Shown here piece by piece: positions 1-10,020 of a DNA stretch of 64,000 nucleotides. The position numbers and the translations under genes were made by a program. The notes beneath the pieces were generated by a model. The model made no database searches. It was not told where the DNA came from and saw nothing but the letters and a program-made list of their open reading frames with translations. The stretch's first letter is position 1. Every line of letters starts with the position of its first letter. Origin of the DNA: Rhodoferax sp. BLA1 (GTDB taxonomy: Bacteria > Pseudomonadota > Gammaproteobacteria > Burkholderiales > Burkholderiaceae_C). The stretch is from the NCBI RefSeq assembly GCF_013416775.1, contig NZ_SZVI01000001.1:124001-188000 (forward strand), given 5' to 3'.

Positions 1-587
1 ACGCGCTCGACCCGGTGCCGGTGGCCTGCCAGCTGGTGCAGGGTTTCCAGAGCATCATCAGCCGCAACCTCAAACCGATTGACGCTGGCGTGATCTCGGT
101 CACCATGATCCACGCGGGTGAAGCCACCAACGTGATCCCCAACAGCTGCGAGTTGCAAGGCACGGTGCGCACCTTCTCCTTTGAGGTGCTGGACCTGATC
201 GAACAACGCATGAAGGACATGACTGAACAGCTGTGCGCCGCGTTTGGCCTGAGCGCCGACTTCGACTTCCACCGCAACTACCCACCCACCATCAACAGCG
301 CGACTGAGGCCGGGTTTTGCCGGCAGGTGATGGCCGAGATTGTGGGGCCCGACAAGGTGCAGGTGCAGGAGCCGACCATGGGTGCGGAAGATTTCTCGTA
401 CATGCTGCAGCAAAAACCGGGCTGTTACGCCTTCATCGCCAACGGCGACGGCAGCCACCGCGAGTTGGGTCACGGTGCGGGTCCGTGTGTGTTGCACAAC
501 GCCAGTTACGACTTCAACGACGCCTTGTTGCCGCTGGGTGCAACCTACTGGGTGCGGCTGGCGCAACGCTGGCTGAGCCGAGCCTGA
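1..587 (+). CDS. M20 family amidohydrolase (hippurate hydrolase-like), C-terminal part
   Basis: This is the C-terminal half of an M20-type metallo-amidohydrolase, the family that cleaves N-acyl amino acids such as hippurate. The reading frame is open from the left edge, so the start lies outside the window. The visible part contains the dimerisation domain (SVTMIHAGEATNVIPNSCEL) and the C-terminal catalytic segment with GAEDFSYML and the HGAG / LHNASYDFND region typical of N-acyl-L-amino-acid amidohydrolases. The substrate cannot be read from the sequence. The gene converges on a chemoreceptor gene, and a palindromic repeat lies between them. The family call is firm and the substrate open. 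Confidence 0.85.
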   Translation, partial: ALDPVPVACQLVQGFQSIISRNLKPIDAGVISVTMIHAGEATNVIPNSCELQGTVRTFSFEVLDLIEQRMKDMTEQLCAAFGLSADFDFHRNYPPTINSATEAGFCRQVMAEIVGPDKVQVQEPTMGAEDFSYMLQQKPGCYAFIANGDGSHRELGHGAGPCVLHNASYDFNDALLPLGATYWVRLAQRWLSRA

Positions 588-625
588 TGGCCCCTGGGCT
601 GACCGAGATCACCGAGCTATACAAA

Positions 626-672
626 AAATAGCTATCAGCCCTTTATAAAAAAGGGCTAGAGGCCATTTTTGC
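626..672. repeat. Dispersed palindromic repeat, copy 1
   Basis: This intergenic element has the core AGCCCTT, a short A/T spacer, then AAGGGCT, flanked by ATAGCTAT on the left and AGAGGCCA on the right. It sits between two convergent genes, where it could act as a bidirectional transcription end. Nine further related copies occur in this window (listed separately). Confidence 0.8.
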
Positions 673-763
673 ATCAAGCCCAGCATGAACCAAAGCCTTC
701 GCCATCAAGAGGAAGGCCAGCGGGGAGACCGGCAACTTGGCCGTTGACACAGCCGTCGCCAGG

Positions 764-2341
764 TCACCGCAAGAGCGGCCGGGTTCCCACGGTGGAGGCA
801 AGGTGAAACACCGAAACCGCTTGCTCCAGCTCTTGTGCCTGGCGGCGCATGGAGTCTGCGGCGGCAGCGGCCTGCTCGACCAGGGCGGCGTTTTGCTGGG
901 TCATCTGATCGATTTCACTGACCGAGTCACCCACATGGGTGATGCCGCGCCCCTGTTCTTCGGTGGCTTCACTGATCTGGGACACCAGGGCGCTGACCCG
1001 TTTGACCGCTTGCATGATGTCGTCCATGGTCCGTCCGGCGCCTTCAACCTGCTCGCTGCCCACGCGCACCTTGTCGCTGGAGTCTGAAATCAGGGTCTTG
1101 ATTTCCTTGGCTGCCTGCGCAGACCTCTGCGCCAGTGTGCGCACCTCGCCCGCCACCACCGCAAAACCACGCCCTTGTTCACCCGCGCGAGCCGCTTCCA
1201 CCGCCGCATTGAGTGCCAGGATATTGGTCTGAAACGCAATGCCATCGATCACCGCAATGATCTCTTCGATACGGTGGGATGCGCTGTTGATCTCGCTCAT
1301 GGTGGTCACCACACGGGACACCGCCTCCCCACCACGCTGCGCCACCAGGCTGGCTTCCTGCGAGAGTGTGTTGGCCTGTCGTGCGTGGTCGGCATTCTGG
1401 CGCACCGACTGGGTGATTTCGTCCATGGCGGAGGCCACCTGCTGCACATTGCTGGCCTGCTGCTCGGTCCGGTGCGACAAATCGTTGTTGCCCTGAGAAA
1501 TTTCGGTGGACGCAGTGGCAATGCTGTTGGTGCCCTGGCGCACCTGGTAAACGATGCGCTCCAGGGAACTGGTCATCTCACCCATATTGCGCATCAGCTC
1601 GGCGAACTCGTCATGCCCCTGCACTTGCGGCTGTTGGCTCAAATCCCCCCCGGCAACCGCCCGGGCCACCGATACCGCTGCATCGAGCGAGCGTTTGATG
1701 TGCCGCGTCACACCCAAGGCCATCCACAAACCCAACAAACCCAGCACCACAGCAATCCCCAGCTGCCACAGGGCCCGTTGACGCGCCTGCGTCTTGACTT
1801 CTGCCACCTTGGCATCCATCAAGCTGCGTTGCAGCGCAGAAAAGGCGGCAATGTGTTCGTTGTAACTCTTTTGGGCAGGGACAAAGCCGTCGTCAAACGC
1901 TTTGACAGCCCCCTCCACATCGCCACTTTTGCGCAGTTCTGCCATTTGCCCCAAAGACTTGAGCAAGGCCTCGCGCTTGGGTGTCATGGCGTCAAACCAG
2001 GCTTTCTCTTGCTCAGAGGTGGACACCTCGCGAATCTGGTTGAACATGGCGCCAACCGCCTTGACCAAAGGGCCAATTTCAGGGCCAAACAACTGCGCCA
2101 GTGCGGGGTCGGTTGACCGATTGACCGCCATCAGACGCACCGTGGTTTCCTGCGACAGAGCCTTCCAGGTCTCCGTCAAACGTAATTTCTCCAGGTCGCT
2201 GCTGACCAGTTGGTCCATCGCCCGGGCGGACTGTTGTTGCTGCAACAACGCCAGACCGGCACTGGCAAACAACAGGATCAGCAAGGCGCCAAAAGTCACC
2301 GTCAACCGAGCCATGACGCTCAAACCAGATAGAAATTTCAT
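764..2341 (-). CDS. Methyl-accepting chemotaxis protein with 4-helix-bundle sensor
   Basis: This is a transmembrane chemoreceptor of about 525 residues. A first membrane helix lies near residues 9-31. It is followed by a helical periplasmic region of the 4HB_MCP type (about 35-185), a second helix near 190-210, a HAMP domain, and the cytoplasmic signalling hairpin with the conserved tip [21 protein letters not shown] chose the ATG at 2341, which has GGAAAG six bases upstream, over the GTG two codons earlier. Unlike the two Cache receptors later in the window it has no C-terminal xWxxF tether. The ligand is not predictable. It stands alone, with no che genes beside it. Confidence 0.93.
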   Translation of the reverse strand: MKFLSGLSVMARLTVTFGALLILLFASAGLALLQQQQSARAMDQLVSSDLEKLRLTETWKALSQETTVRLMAVNRSTDPALAQLFGPEIGPLVKAVGAMFNQIREVSTSEQEKAWFDAMTPKREALLKSLGQMAELRKSGDVEGAVKAFDDGFVPAQKSYNEHIAAFSALQRSLMDAKVAEVKTQARQRALWQLGIAVVLGLLGLWMALGVTRHIKRSLDAAVSVARAVAGGDLSQQPQVQGHDEFAELMRNMGEMTSSLERIVYQVRQGTNSIATASTEISQGNNDLSHRTEQQASNVQQVASAMDEITQSVRQNADHARQANTLSQEASLVAQRGGEAVSRVVTTMSEINSASHRIEEIIAVIDGIAFQTNILALNAAVEAARAGEQGRGFAVVAGEVRTLAQRSAQAAKEIKTLISDSSDKVRVGSEQVEGAGRTMDDIMQAVKRVSALVSQISEATEEQGRGITHVGDSVSEIDQMTQQNAALVEQAAAAADSMRRQAQELEQAVSVFHLASTVGTRPLLR

Positions 2342-2516
2342 GCGCACTTTCCGCTTCAGTGTTCAAAGTACCCCGACCGTCCTCAGGGCTCAGCGGGATG
2401 GCGAGGCATTGGGTTTAACTTCCGTTGCAGTTCAGGCTTTGTGGCCCGTGGGGGCAAAAACCAAACCCGACGAATGTAGCGTCAAAGCCCCAAATATGGC
2501 AAGCCATTCGCTGCGG

Positions 2517-3284
2517 TCAGTGGCCAAAGCGCCGCTCAGCCATTTCCAGCAGGCCATCAAACAGCAGGTTGTCCACCAGCTCAAAAGGCTGGGTCATGCT
2601 GGGCGCCACCTTCCAGCCGGCGCCACCGGTCATCAGACACAAAGGCTCGGCGCCACAGTGTTGGCGCACATGCTGCAGCATCCGATCCACCGCACCCACA
2701 ATCGCAAAGGTGCCGCCGCTGGTGAGGGCGTCGCTGGTGTTGGTGGGGAAATCGACCACATTGCCGGTCGGCACACTCAGGCCTGCGGTGCCGGACTCCA
2801 TAGCGCGCAACATGATGCCGTGACCGGGCAAAATCAGGCCGCCCAGAAAACGGCCGGTGGCGTCCAGCGCGTCCACGGTGACCGCGGTGCCCACCATCAC
2901 CACAACCATCGGTCGCGCCGGGCCTTGGGCCAAGCCACGGTGCCAGGCGCCAATCATGGCCACCCAGCGGTCAGCGCCCAGGCGTGCCGGGTAGTCATAT
3001 CCGTTGGTAACACCGGCCTCTTCGCTGCTGGCCACCACCCATTGGGCGGACACGTCCCACAGCTCCATCTGTTCTTCGACCCGGCGTTTGACCGCCTCCC
3101 CCGCCACCAGGCAACCCAACACACAACGCGGCGGCGTGATCTGAGCCCAGTCGCCTTCGGCCAGTGTTTCGATGTTGTCGAGGAATTGCACCCCCTGCGC
3201 CAGCACCGGGGCGTCGCGCCTGGGTGCAGCATGCAGGGCCCATTTCAGGCGGGTATTGCCCACGTCCATTGCCAAAAAAGTCAT
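2517..3284 (-). CDS. coaX: Type III pantothenate kinase
   Basis: Phosphorylates pantothenate to 4'-phosphopantothenate, the first step of coenzyme A synthesis, in the cytoplasm. The N-terminus reads [15 protein letters not shown], the phosphate-binding signature of the ASKHA-fold type III kinases. GADRW and [11 protein letters not shown] follow, with a GGLILPG segment further on. A longer frame exists, but the ATG at 3284 places the signature where the family has it, giving 255 residues. In many betaproteobacteria coaX follows birA; no birA is adjacent here. No regulatory signal was seen. Confidence 0.92.
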   Translation of the reverse strand: MTFLAMDVGNTRLKWALHAAPRRDAPVLAQGVQFLDNIETLAEGDWAQITPPRCVLGCLVAGEAVKRRVEEQMELWDVSAQWVVASSEEAGVTNGYDYPARLGADRWVAMIGAWHRGLAQGPARPMVVVMVGTAVTVDALDATGRFLGGLILPGHGIMLRAMESGTAGLSVPTGNVVDFPTNTSDALTSGGTFAIVGAVDRMLQHVRQHCGAEPLCLMTGGAGWKVAPSMTQPFELVDNLLFDGLLEMAERRFGH

Positions 3285-3477
3285 GGCGGGGATTATCAGC
3301 ACAAACCAGGTGCCCATCGGCGCTGCTGCCAAGCCAGCAGGCGCTGACATCGTGTCGTTTGCGCTACCTCAATAAAACAGTGCACGTTTGTGCCGCGCTT
3401 GTGCTTGGGCGTCGACAGGCTCAGCCCAAACTTGCAGCCCACCACCGCCGGACACAGATCAGCGGCGTTAGCTGACA

Positions 3478-4590
3478 CTAACTCTGGCGCCAAGGCAGGC
3501 CATGAAAGCGCCAGCCACCGCGCCGGTTGCGCTGGGCGTGCTCGTTGGGGTCGCCCTCAAAGCCTTCGAGGATGTTGTAGGCCTGCAGCCCCAGCTCGGT
3601 GGCCCGCTGGGCCGCTGCGACCGAGCGCACCCCGCTGCGGCACAACAACAGCACTTTTTGGCCAGCGGGTACCGCCGCGTGCAACTGCGCATCAAAGTCC
3701 GGGTTCATGGCCATACCGGGCCACTGTTTCCAGGCCACAGCAGTCGCACCGGGCACAAAACCGACCCAGGCGCGCTCAGCATCGGTGCGCACATCCACCA
3801 GCACCGCTTCACCCGCCTCAAACCATTGCCAGGCCAGCATGGGCGACACATCCCCGGCATAACCGTCAGCCGGGCGCGGCAGCAGGCTCTCTGGCGCCGG
3901 AGCGTCATGGCGCAGGCCGGAGCGCAGGTTGGCGGGCACTGCCTCCTGGATGCGTTTGGGCGGCGGCAGTTTCAGCGCGTCCATGATGGCCACAAACTCC
4001 GCCTCGGTTTTGCCTGCCACCCGGGCGTTGCTGGCCTTTTCCTGGCCGATGCTTGACTGGGTTTTGCCCTGGTAGTCATGCCCTGGCCAGACGGTGGTGT
4101 CGTCGGGCAGCTTGAACAACACCTCGGTCAGGCTGTGGTACATCTGGACCGCACTACCGGACTGGAAATCGGTGCGGCCACAACCGTTGATCAGCAAGGT
4201 GTCCCCCGTGAACACATGCTTGCGCCAGACAAAACTCATGCTGCCAGCGGTATGGCCCGGTGTGTGCAGGGCACTGATCTGCTCAGCACCGAAGGCCAGC
4301 ACGTCGCCGTCCTGGAGCTGCACCGACGCGGTGCTGATGCCACAGCCTGCCGGTGCAGTGGTTTTGGCGCCAGTCAGTTCGGCGAGCTGGCCTGCGCTGG
4401 TGATGTGGTCGGCATGGGCATGGGTTTCCAGCGCCCAGATCAGTTTGAGGCCATGTTCGCGCAACACCTGCAGGTCACGCGCGATCTGGGTGTCCACCGG
4501 GTCAATGATCACGGCATCACGGCTGGCCGGATCAAACAGGACGTAGGTGTAGGTGCTGGAGGCGGTGTCAAAAAGCTGGAGGGGTGTCAT
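3478..4590 (-). CDS. Persulfide dioxygenase-rhodanese fusion (ETHE1-like)
   Basis: This is a two-domain sulfur enzyme of 370 residues. Residues 1-240 form a metallo-beta-lactamase fold of the ETHE1/persulfide dioxygenase type, with the metal motif THAHADH (56-62), HTPGHTAGSM, GDTLLINGCGRTDFQ and PGHDY. Residues about 265-370 form a rhodanese domain with active-site loop LLLCRSGVRS (Cys near 322). Fusions of this kind are known in Burkholderiales; the expected chemistry is oxidation of glutathione persulfide to sulfite, with sulfur transfer by the rhodanese part. The start is the ATG at 4590 (MTPLQLFDTASSTYTYVL). The gene is divergent from icmF. It may instead be one of the broader MBL-rhodanese proteins of unknown substrate. 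Confidence 0.85.
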   Translation of the reverse strand: MTPLQLFDTASSTYTYVLFDPASRDAVIIDPVDTQIARDLQVLREHGLKLIWALETHAHADHITSAGQLAELTGAKTTAPAGCGISTASVQLQDGDVLAFGAEQISALHTPGHTAGSMSFVWRKHVFTGDTLLINGCGRTDFQSGSAVQMYHSLTEVLFKLPDDTTVWPGHDYQGKTQSSIGQEKASNARVAGKTEAEFVAIMDALKLPPPKRIQEAVPANLRSGLRHDAPAPESLLPRPADGYAGDVSPMLAWQWFEAGEAVLVDVRTDAERAWVGFVPGATAVAWKQWPGMAMNPDFDAQLHAAVPAGQKVLLLCRSGVRSVAAAQRATELGLQAYNILEGFEGDPNEHAQRNRRGGWRFHGLPWRQS

Positions 4591-4681
4591 GGCATCAGGT
4601 CCGATGAAGTTCAAGGCAGTGGCTGGCGACCACATGGCAATGTAACGCGAAAGCACCGTTTCAAGTACCATGCGGACCAGA

Positions 4682-4703
4682 TTGACGTTGACGTCAACGT
4701 CAA
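4682..4703. promoter_or_regulatory. 22-bp perfect palindrome, probable operator
   Basis: Positions 4682-4703 are a perfect inverted repeat built from TTGACGTTGAC and its complement. It lies between the divergent persulfide dioxygenase and icmF genes, 67 bp before the icmF ATG. A palindrome this long and perfect in a divergent promoter gap is very likely a dimeric regulator site. ACGT-centred palindromes of this style are what I recall for MerR-family regulators of branched-chain acyl-CoA catabolism (LiuR type), but that link is from memory. No regulator gene is adjacent. Confidence 0.7.
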
Positions 4704-4707
4704 GTCA

Positions 4708-4736
4708 GTTCAAACCGGTGAAATCGCGGTTTGAAC
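4708..4736. other. Inverted repeat in icmF 5' leader
   Basis: GTTCAAACC (4708-4716) and GGTTTGAAC (4728-4736) form 9-bp perfect arms around an 11-base spacer, just downstream of the 22-bp palindrome and 33 bp before the icmF start. It could be a second operator or a hairpin in the mRNA leader. Confidence 0.5.
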
Positions 4737-4769
4737 CTTAAAACGATAAGTACCCGACTGGAGACAACC

Positions 4770-7700
4770 ATGACCGACCTGTCCGCCGACCTCAAGGAAC
4801 TGGCCCAATACCGCCCGACCCACAAAGTGCGTTTTGTCACCGCCGCCAGCCTGTTCGACGGGCACGACGCCTCGATCAACATCATGCGCCGCATCCTGCA
4901 GAGCATGGGCGCCGAGGTGATCCACCTGGGCCACAACCGCAGTGTGGACGAGGTGGTGACCGCCGCGCTGCAGGAAGACGTGCAGGGCATAGCCATCAGC
5001 TCCTACCAGGGCGGCCATGTGGAGTATTTCAAATACATGGTGGACCTGCTCCGGAGCCGGGGTGGCGCCCACATCCAGGTGTTTGGCGGCGGTGGCGGCG
5101 TGATTGTGCCCAGCGAGATCGCCGAATTACATGCTTACGGTGTGCAACACATCTTCAGCCCCGAAGACGGCCAGCGCATGGGCCTGGCCGGCATGATTGG
5201 TCAGATGGTGAAGTCGTGTGACCTAGACCTCACTGCTTACGCGCCGACCCAGATCGAAGCCATCCAGGGCCACACTGACGCCAGTTGGCGTGCGCTGGCG
5301 CAGCTCATCACGGCGCTCGAGAACGAAAACGCCTCGGGAGTAGGTAAAGGCGAGTTTTCAGTGCCTTTTAAGGCTCTAGCCCTTGATATACAAGGGCTAG
5401 CAGCTAGAAAAAATATACCAGTTCTGGGTATCACCGGCACCGGTGGTGCAGGCAAATCGTCACTCACAGATGAACTGATCCGCCGCCTGCGGCTTGATCA
5501 GAGCGACAGCCTGCGCGTGGCGGTGATCAGCATCGACCCGAGTCGCCGCAAGAGTGGTGGCGCGTTGCTGGGTGACCGCATCCGTATGAATGCCATCAGT
5601 CCGTGGCAGAGCGGCCCCAAGGTGTTCATGCGCAGCCTGGCCACGCGCGACTTTGGTTCAGAAATCAGCGCTGCCCTGCCCGACGTGCTGGCCGCCTGCA
5701 AGGTGGCTGGTTTCGACCTGATCATTGTGGAAACCTCGGGCATTGGCCAGGGCGACGCGGCCATCGTGCCGCATGTGGATGTGCCCTTGTATGTGATGAC
5801 GCCCGAGTTTGGCGCGGCCAGCCAGTTGGAGAAAATCGACATGCTGGACTTTGCCGAGTTTGTCGCCATCAACAAGTTTGACCGCAAGGGCGCTTCTGAT
5901 GCGCTGCGCGATGTGGCCAAACAGGTGCAGCGCAACCGCGAAGCCTTTACCGTGCCGCCCGAACAGATGCCGGTGTTTGGCACCATGGCCGCACGCTTCA
6001 ACGACGACGGTGTGACCGCGCTGTACCAGGCGCTGAAGCTGCGGCTGGCTGAACTCGGCCTGCCGCTGTGCGACTCACATCTACCCATGGTGACGGTACG
6101 CCACAGCACCAACCAGAGCCCGGTGGTACCCGCCGCACGCACCCGCTACCTGGCCGACATTGCCGACACGGTGCGTGGCTACAAGCAAAAAGCCCGCGCC
6201 CAAGCCAAGCTGGCGCGTGAAATCCAGCAATTGCGCGCCGCCGCCACAATGCTGCAAGACAACGGCACCAGCGCAGCTGCCGAGGCCGCCCAGCAACTGG
6301 CCCATCAACGCGAGCAGACCCAAGACCCCGCCGCCCACAAACTGCTGGCCCAGTGGCCCGAGATGCAACGCGCCTACGCGGGTGACGAATACGTCGTCAA
6401 AATCCGCGACAAAGAAATCCGCACTGCCCTCACCACCAGATCCTTGAGTGGAACCCCCATACGCAAGGTGTGTCTGCCCCAGTACGAGGACCATGGCGAG
6501 ATCCTCAAGTGGCTGATGCTCGACAACGTGCCTGGCAGCTACCCCTACACCGCCGGCACCTTCGCCTTCAAGCGCGAGAACGAAGACCCGACGCGTATGT
6601 TCGCCGGGGAAGGCGACCCGTTTCGTACCAACAAACGCTTCAAGTTGCTCAGCTCAGGCATGGCGGCCAAACGCCTGTCCACCGCGTTTGACTCGGTCAC
6701 GCTTTACGGCAACGACCCCGATCCGCGCCCGGACATCTACGGCAAGGTCGGCAACAGCGGGGTGAGCATTGCCACCATTGACGACCTGAAAGTGCTGTAC
6801 AGCGGGTTTGATTTATGCAGCCCCAATACCAGTGTGAGCATGACCATCAACGGCCCGGCGCCGAGCATCCTGGCCATGTTCATGAACGCCGCCATCGACC
6901 AGAACCTGGACAAGTTTCAGAGTGACAACGGCCGCGAACCCACCGACACCGAAGCCGCCAAGATCCGCGAATGGGTGCTGGCCAATGTGCGCGGCACGGT
7001 GCAGGCCGACATCCTCAAGGAAGACCAGGGCCAGAACACCTGCATCTTCAGCACCGAGTTCAGCCTCAAGGTCATGGGTGACATCGCCAGTTATTTTGTG
7101 CACCACAACGTGCGCAACTTCTACAGCGTGAGCATCAGCGGATACCACATCGCTGAAGCGGGCGCGAACCCGATCAGCCAGCTGGCGTTCACACTCTCCA
7201 ACGGCTTCACCTTTGTCGAAGCCTACTTGGCGCGCGGCATGTTCATTGATGACTTTGCGCCGAATCTGAGTTTCTTCTTCAGCAACGGCATGGACCCTGA
7301 ATACACCGTGATGGGCCGTGTCGCGCGGCGCATCTGGGCGGTGGCGATGAAAGAGCGTTACGGCGCCAACGAACGCAGCCAGAAGCTCAAATACCACATC
7401 CAGACCAGCGGGCGCAGCCTGCACGCACAAGAGATTCAGTTCAACGACATCCGCACCACCTTGCAGGCGCTGATTGCCGTCTACGACAACTGCAACAGCT
7501 TACACACCAACGCGTTCGACGAGGCCATCACCACACCGACCGAAGACTCGGTGCGCCGCGCGATGGCGATCCAGCTCATCATCAACCGCGAATGGGGTCT
7601 GGCCAAGAACGAGAACCCGTCACAGGGCGCCTTCATCATCGAGGAACTGACCGAGCTGGTCGAAGAAGCGGTGTTACTGGAGTTTGAGCGCCTCACCGAG

Positions 7701-8090
7701 CGTGGTGGTGTGCTGGGCGCCATGGAAACCGGTTACCAGCGCGGCAAGATTCAGGACGAGTCGATGACGTATGAGATGCTCAAACACACCGGTGAATTGC
7801 CCATCATCGGTGTCAACACCTTCCGCAACCCGCATGGTGACCCGGTGAATGACAAACTGGAGCTGGCACGCTCCACCGACGAAGAAAAACAAAGCCAGTT
7901 GCAGCGCCTGGCCGACTTCCACACCCGCCATGCGGCCGAGGCACCGGCCATGCTGAAGAAACTGCAACAAGCCGTGATCGACAACCAAAATGTGTTTGAG
8001 GTGCTGATGGACGCGGTGCGCTGCTGCTCCCTGGGTCAGATCACCAACGCCTTGTTTGAGGTAGGTGGGCAGTACCGGCGTAACATGTAA
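4770..8090 (+). CDS. icmF: Fused isobutyryl-CoA mutase IcmF (B12-dependent, with G-protein chaperone)
   Basis: An adenosylcobalamin enzyme of 1106 residues that interconverts isobutyryl-CoA and n-butyryl-CoA (some members act on related short branched acyl-CoAs). The order is: N-terminal B12-binding domain with DGHDASI (His 32 as the likely lower cobalt ligand) and [10 protein letters not shown]; a MeaB-like GTPase with Walker [10 protein letters not shown] (Lys 229), which reactivates and protects the mutase; then the TIM-barrel substrate domain with [18 protein letters not shown]. The ATG at 4770 is preceded by GGAGA; an upstream TTG in frame is less likely. Residues about 200-214, just before the GTPase, are encoded by a dispersed palindromic repeat (see 5365-5413). 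It is alone in its transcript and divergent from the persulfide dioxygenase. Confidence 0.95.
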   Translation: MTDLSADLKELAQYRPTHKVRFVTAASLFDGHDASINIMRRILQSMGAEVIHLGHNRSVDEVVTAALQEDVQGIAISSYQGGHVEYFKYMVDLLRSRGGAHIQVFGGGGGVIVPSEIAELHAYGVQHIFSPEDGQRMGLAGMIGQMVKSCDLDLTAYAPTQIEAIQGHTDASWRALAQLITALENENASGVGKGEFSVPFKALALDIQGLAARKNIPVLGITGTGGAGKSSLTDELIRRLRLDQSDSLRVAVISIDPSRRKSGGALLGDRIRMNAISPWQSGPKVFMRSLATRDFGSEISAALPDVLAACKVAGFDLIIVETSGIGQGDAAIVPHVDVPLYVMTPEFGAASQLEKIDMLDFAEFVAINKFDRKGASDALRDVAKQVQRNREAFTVPPEQMPVFGTMAARFNDDGVTALYQALKLRLAELGLPLCDSHLPMVTVRHSTNQSPVVPAARTRYLADIADTVRGYKQKARAQAKLAREIQQLRAAATMLQDNGTSAAAEAAQQLAHQREQTQDPAAHKLLAQWPEMQRAYAGDEYVVKIRDKEIRTALTTRSLSGTPIRKVCLPQYEDHGEILKWLMLDNVPGSYPYTAGTFAFKRENEDPTRMFAGEGDPFRTNKRFKLLSSGMAAKRLSTAFDSVTLYGNDPDPRPDIYGKVGNSGVSIATIDDLKVLYSGFDLCSPNTSVSMTINGPAPSILAMFMNAAIDQNLDKFQSDNGREPTDTEAAKIREWVLANVRGTVQADILKEDQGQNTCIFSTEFSLKVMGDIASYFVHHNVRNFYSVSISGYHIAEAGANPISQLAFTLSNGFTFVEAYLARGMFIDDFAPNLSFFFSNGMDPEYTVMGRVARRIWAVAMKERYGANERSQKLKYHIQTSGRSLHAQEIQFNDIRTTLQALIAVYDNCNSLHTNAFDEAITTPTEDSVRRAMAIQLIINREWGLAKNENPSQGAFIIEELTELVEEAVLLEFERLTERGGVLGAMETGYQRGKIQDESMTYEMLKHTGELPIIGVNTFRNPHGDPVNDKLELARSTDEEKQSQLQRLADFHTRHAAEAPAMLKKLQQAVIDNQNVFEVLMDAVRCCSLGQITNALFEVGGQYRRNM
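5365..5413. repeat. Dispersed palindromic repeat, copy 2, inside icmF
   Basis: CTAGCCCTTG (5376-5385) and CAAGGGCTAG (5391-5400) are perfect 10-bp arms, followed by AGCTAGAAAAAATATA. This is the same element found intergenically elsewhere in the window. It is read in frame here as part of the linker between the B12 and GTPase domains ([15 protein letters not shown]). Base composition is clearly AT-richer than the surrounding gene. Confidence 0.85.
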
Positions 8091-8112
8091 TTGTGATGCA
8101 GGGTTACTCTGT

Positions 8113-8163
8113 TTTTGATAGCTATATGCCCTTTTGATACGAGGGCTAGAGGCTAAAAATGCA
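8113..8163. repeat. Dispersed palindromic repeat, copy 3
   Basis: GATAGCTATATGCCCTT ... GAGGGCTAGAGGCTAAAAATG follows the consensus of the family with a slightly degenerate core. It lies just after the icmF stop, between two convergent genes and directly before a strong terminator hairpin. Confidence 0.75.
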
Positions 8164-8164
8164 T

Positions 8165-8197
8165 AAAAAAAACGGCCCGATTTGGGCCGTTTTTTTG
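8165..8197. terminator. Bidirectional intrinsic terminator
   Basis: AAAAACGGCCC (8168-8178) and GGGCCGTTTTT (8184-8194) form an 11-bp stem with a 5-base loop, and A- and T-tracts continue on both sides. It serves icmF on the plus strand and the small gene at 8226-8393 on the minus strand. Confidence 0.9.
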
Positions 8198-8225
8198 GCG
8201 CCGCATGAAGCGGCTATAGCAGGGA

Positions 8226-8393
8226 TCAGCCGCCTTTTTTGCAACGCTTGCCAGGGTTTTTCTTGTTGTTGGTGGCAACGCCGCGCTCCAGGCTGCGCAT
8301 CTGGCCGTGGCCAGCGGTGTAGCACACGCCCTTGGGGGCAACAGGACGGGGCGTCGCTTTGCGGTCAGCTTCTGTACGAAATTCTTTGGCCAT
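8226..8393 (-). CDS. Small basic protein of unknown function
   Basis: A 55-residue reading frame starting MAKEFRTEADRKATPRP and ending NNKKNPGKRCKKGG. It is strongly basic at the C-terminus and has two cysteines (one in KGVCYTAGHGQM, one in the tail RCKKGG). It ends about 30 bases before a strong terminator whose minus-strand T-tract suits it, which supports it as a real transcription unit. I do not recognise the family. It could be a nucleic-acid-binding or ribosome-associated small protein, but that rests only on charge. No membrane segment or signal peptide. Confidence 0.6.
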   Translation of the reverse strand: MAKEFRTEADRKATPRPVAPKGVCYTAGHGQMRSLERGVATNNKKNPGKRCKKGG

Positions 8394-8519
8394 GATGAAT
8401 GGGCTCCGGCAGGTTGGTAAAAGGGACGATTATCCTATTTTTTAGATTGGCTGTTCCCAAGCCAAAGACGAAGACCTCTCAAGCGCCCAAAAGCGGGCGA
8501 TTGGTGCGTGATCAGCGCC

Positions 8520-9881
8520 TTACTTGGGGGTGCTGCGTTGAAAACGCCACCACACCATATAAATCGCCGCCAACAACAAAGGCAGCGACAGCATCGCCCA
8601 CAACTCGCCCCGGTAGACTGAATAAATCAGGAAACGCACCTGGTGCCCGCCGTCGGTAAACGCGGTGATCAGGCCCAGTCCGGCAGAATCAAAAGACGGT
8701 GTCTCTCTGGCCAGTTTGGTGTAGAGCGGCGCCATATTGGAAGCAATCAGCAAAAACGTGATGATGACCGGCACACCGGCCACCACCGCGCGAAACACAT
8801 TGCCGCGAAAGATCAGCACCGACAAGGACATCACCGAGAACAGGTTGGGCAAATCCCCTAGCGGCAAGACTTTGTTACCAGGCAGCACCAGCGCAATCAG
8901 CACCGCCAGCATCATCAGAATCAGCCCGGTGACCATCACCGACTTGTGGTGCATCAGAAAACCGGTGTCCATCGCCACAATCAAATTTTTGCGATGTGGG
9001 AAGAACCGCGTCACTTGGTCGCGCAAGGCCACGGTTACCGGCATCATCGCGTCACCAATCAGCCCGGCACTCTTGGGCAACAAGAACATGACCGCTGAAA
9101 TGTGCACCGCCAATTCCAGCGTGGCACCCAAGTTATAACCTGCGGCCATGGCCAAAACCAGGCCCATCACGGCACCAATGATCATTGGTTCACCCAGCAT
9201 GTCCAGGCCACTGCCGGCCGACGGCTCGTCACCCTTGCTATGGGGGTTGTAGTTCAGGTTTTTGAGCACCGGAATGCGATCTAGCAGCCAATCCACACAC
9301 ACGGCGTAAGGCACCAGTCCGTTGACCGACACCGGGGAGGCCGAAATACCCACCAGACCGGTTTCCCGCTCCACATCAGGTGCGGTCCATTCGGTCATCT
9401 TGAAACAAAACACCGCAATCACCAACACGGCTGACAAGCCCAGCGTCATGCTGCCAGTGACCGACATCACCAGCGCACCCATCAACGCAAAATGCCAGTA
9501 GTTCCAGATGTCAATGTAAATGGTGCGGGTCCAGCCCAAAGCCAGCATGAGTAAATTGGCCACCAGCACCAGCGGGATGGAAATAGCCGCCAGCGGCGAG
9601 GCCCAGGTGATGGCGGCCAAGGGCGGCCAGCCCACGTCCAGCACCGGGAAATTGAGCCCCCGCACGCTGGTGAGCTGCTGCACCGCCGGGCTGATGTTGG
9701 CCACAAAGAAGTTGAAGGCAATAAACACCCCAGCAAAACCCGCCGCCAAGCTGACCGTGCTGAGCACTACCTGGCGCAGCGGCAGCCGAACCGCCAGCGC
9801 AATGAAGAAGATGATGATGGGCAGCATCACATAGGCCTTGAAACTGAAAAAGGCCGTCAAAAACGCTTGGAGAGACTGCAT
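8520..9881 (-). CDS. PTS galactitol-type permease, IIC component
   Basis: A polytopic membrane protein of 453 residues matching the GatC family of phosphotransferase-system IIC permeases. It has about a dozen hydrophobic segments, and PHRKNLIVAMDTGFLMHHKS and the ITAFTDGGHQVRF stretch near the C-terminus resemble the family. GatC normally works with cytoplasmic IIA and IIB subunits that pass phosphate to the sugar. Neither is encoded beside it, and neighbours on both sides are unrelated. It may use distant subunits, or work as a non-phosphorylating carrier. The ATG at 9881 gives a normal-length N-terminus. The family call is good; the substrate is unknown. Confidence 0.82.
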   Translation of the reverse strand: MQSLQAFLTAFFSFKAYVMLPIIIFFIALAVRLPLRQVVLSTVSLAAGFAGVFIAFNFFVANISPAVQQLTSVRGLNFPVLDVGWPPLAAITWASPLAAISIPLVLVANLLMLALGWTRTIYIDIWNYWHFALMGALVMSVTGSMTLGLSAVLVIAVFCFKMTEWTAPDVERETGLVGISASPVSVNGLVPYAVCVDWLLDRIPVLKNLNYNPHSKGDEPSAGSGLDMLGEPMIIGAVMGLVLAMAAGYNLGATLELAVHISAVMFLLPKSAGLIGDAMMPVTVALRDQVTRFFPHRKNLIVAMDTGFLMHHKSVMVTGLILMMLAVLIALVLPGNKVLPLGDLPNLFSVMSLSVLIFRGNVFRAVVAGVPVIITFLLIASNMAPLYTKLARETPSFDSAGLGLITAFTDGGHQVRFLIYSVYRGELWAMLSLPLLLAAIYMVWWRFQRSTPK

Positions 9882-10020
9882 GGTGTGGCTTGGTTCAATC
9901 TGGGAGGAGAAAGCGGGAGTGAAGGTTTGGCTAGGCAGGCGGCGCCTGGCTCAGCCCGCAGCACATGGGTCCATGGTGTCAAACAGGCGGTGTGTGTGTG
10001 GACCACCTGCTGCCAAGCTG

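Noticed and set aside
3296-3493. Minus-strand frame of 65 codons between coaX and the persulfide dioxygenase gene
   Set aside because: No ribosome site or recognisable family; the sequence includes a GACAGGCTCAGCCCAAAC-like stretch that looks like common intergenic filler.
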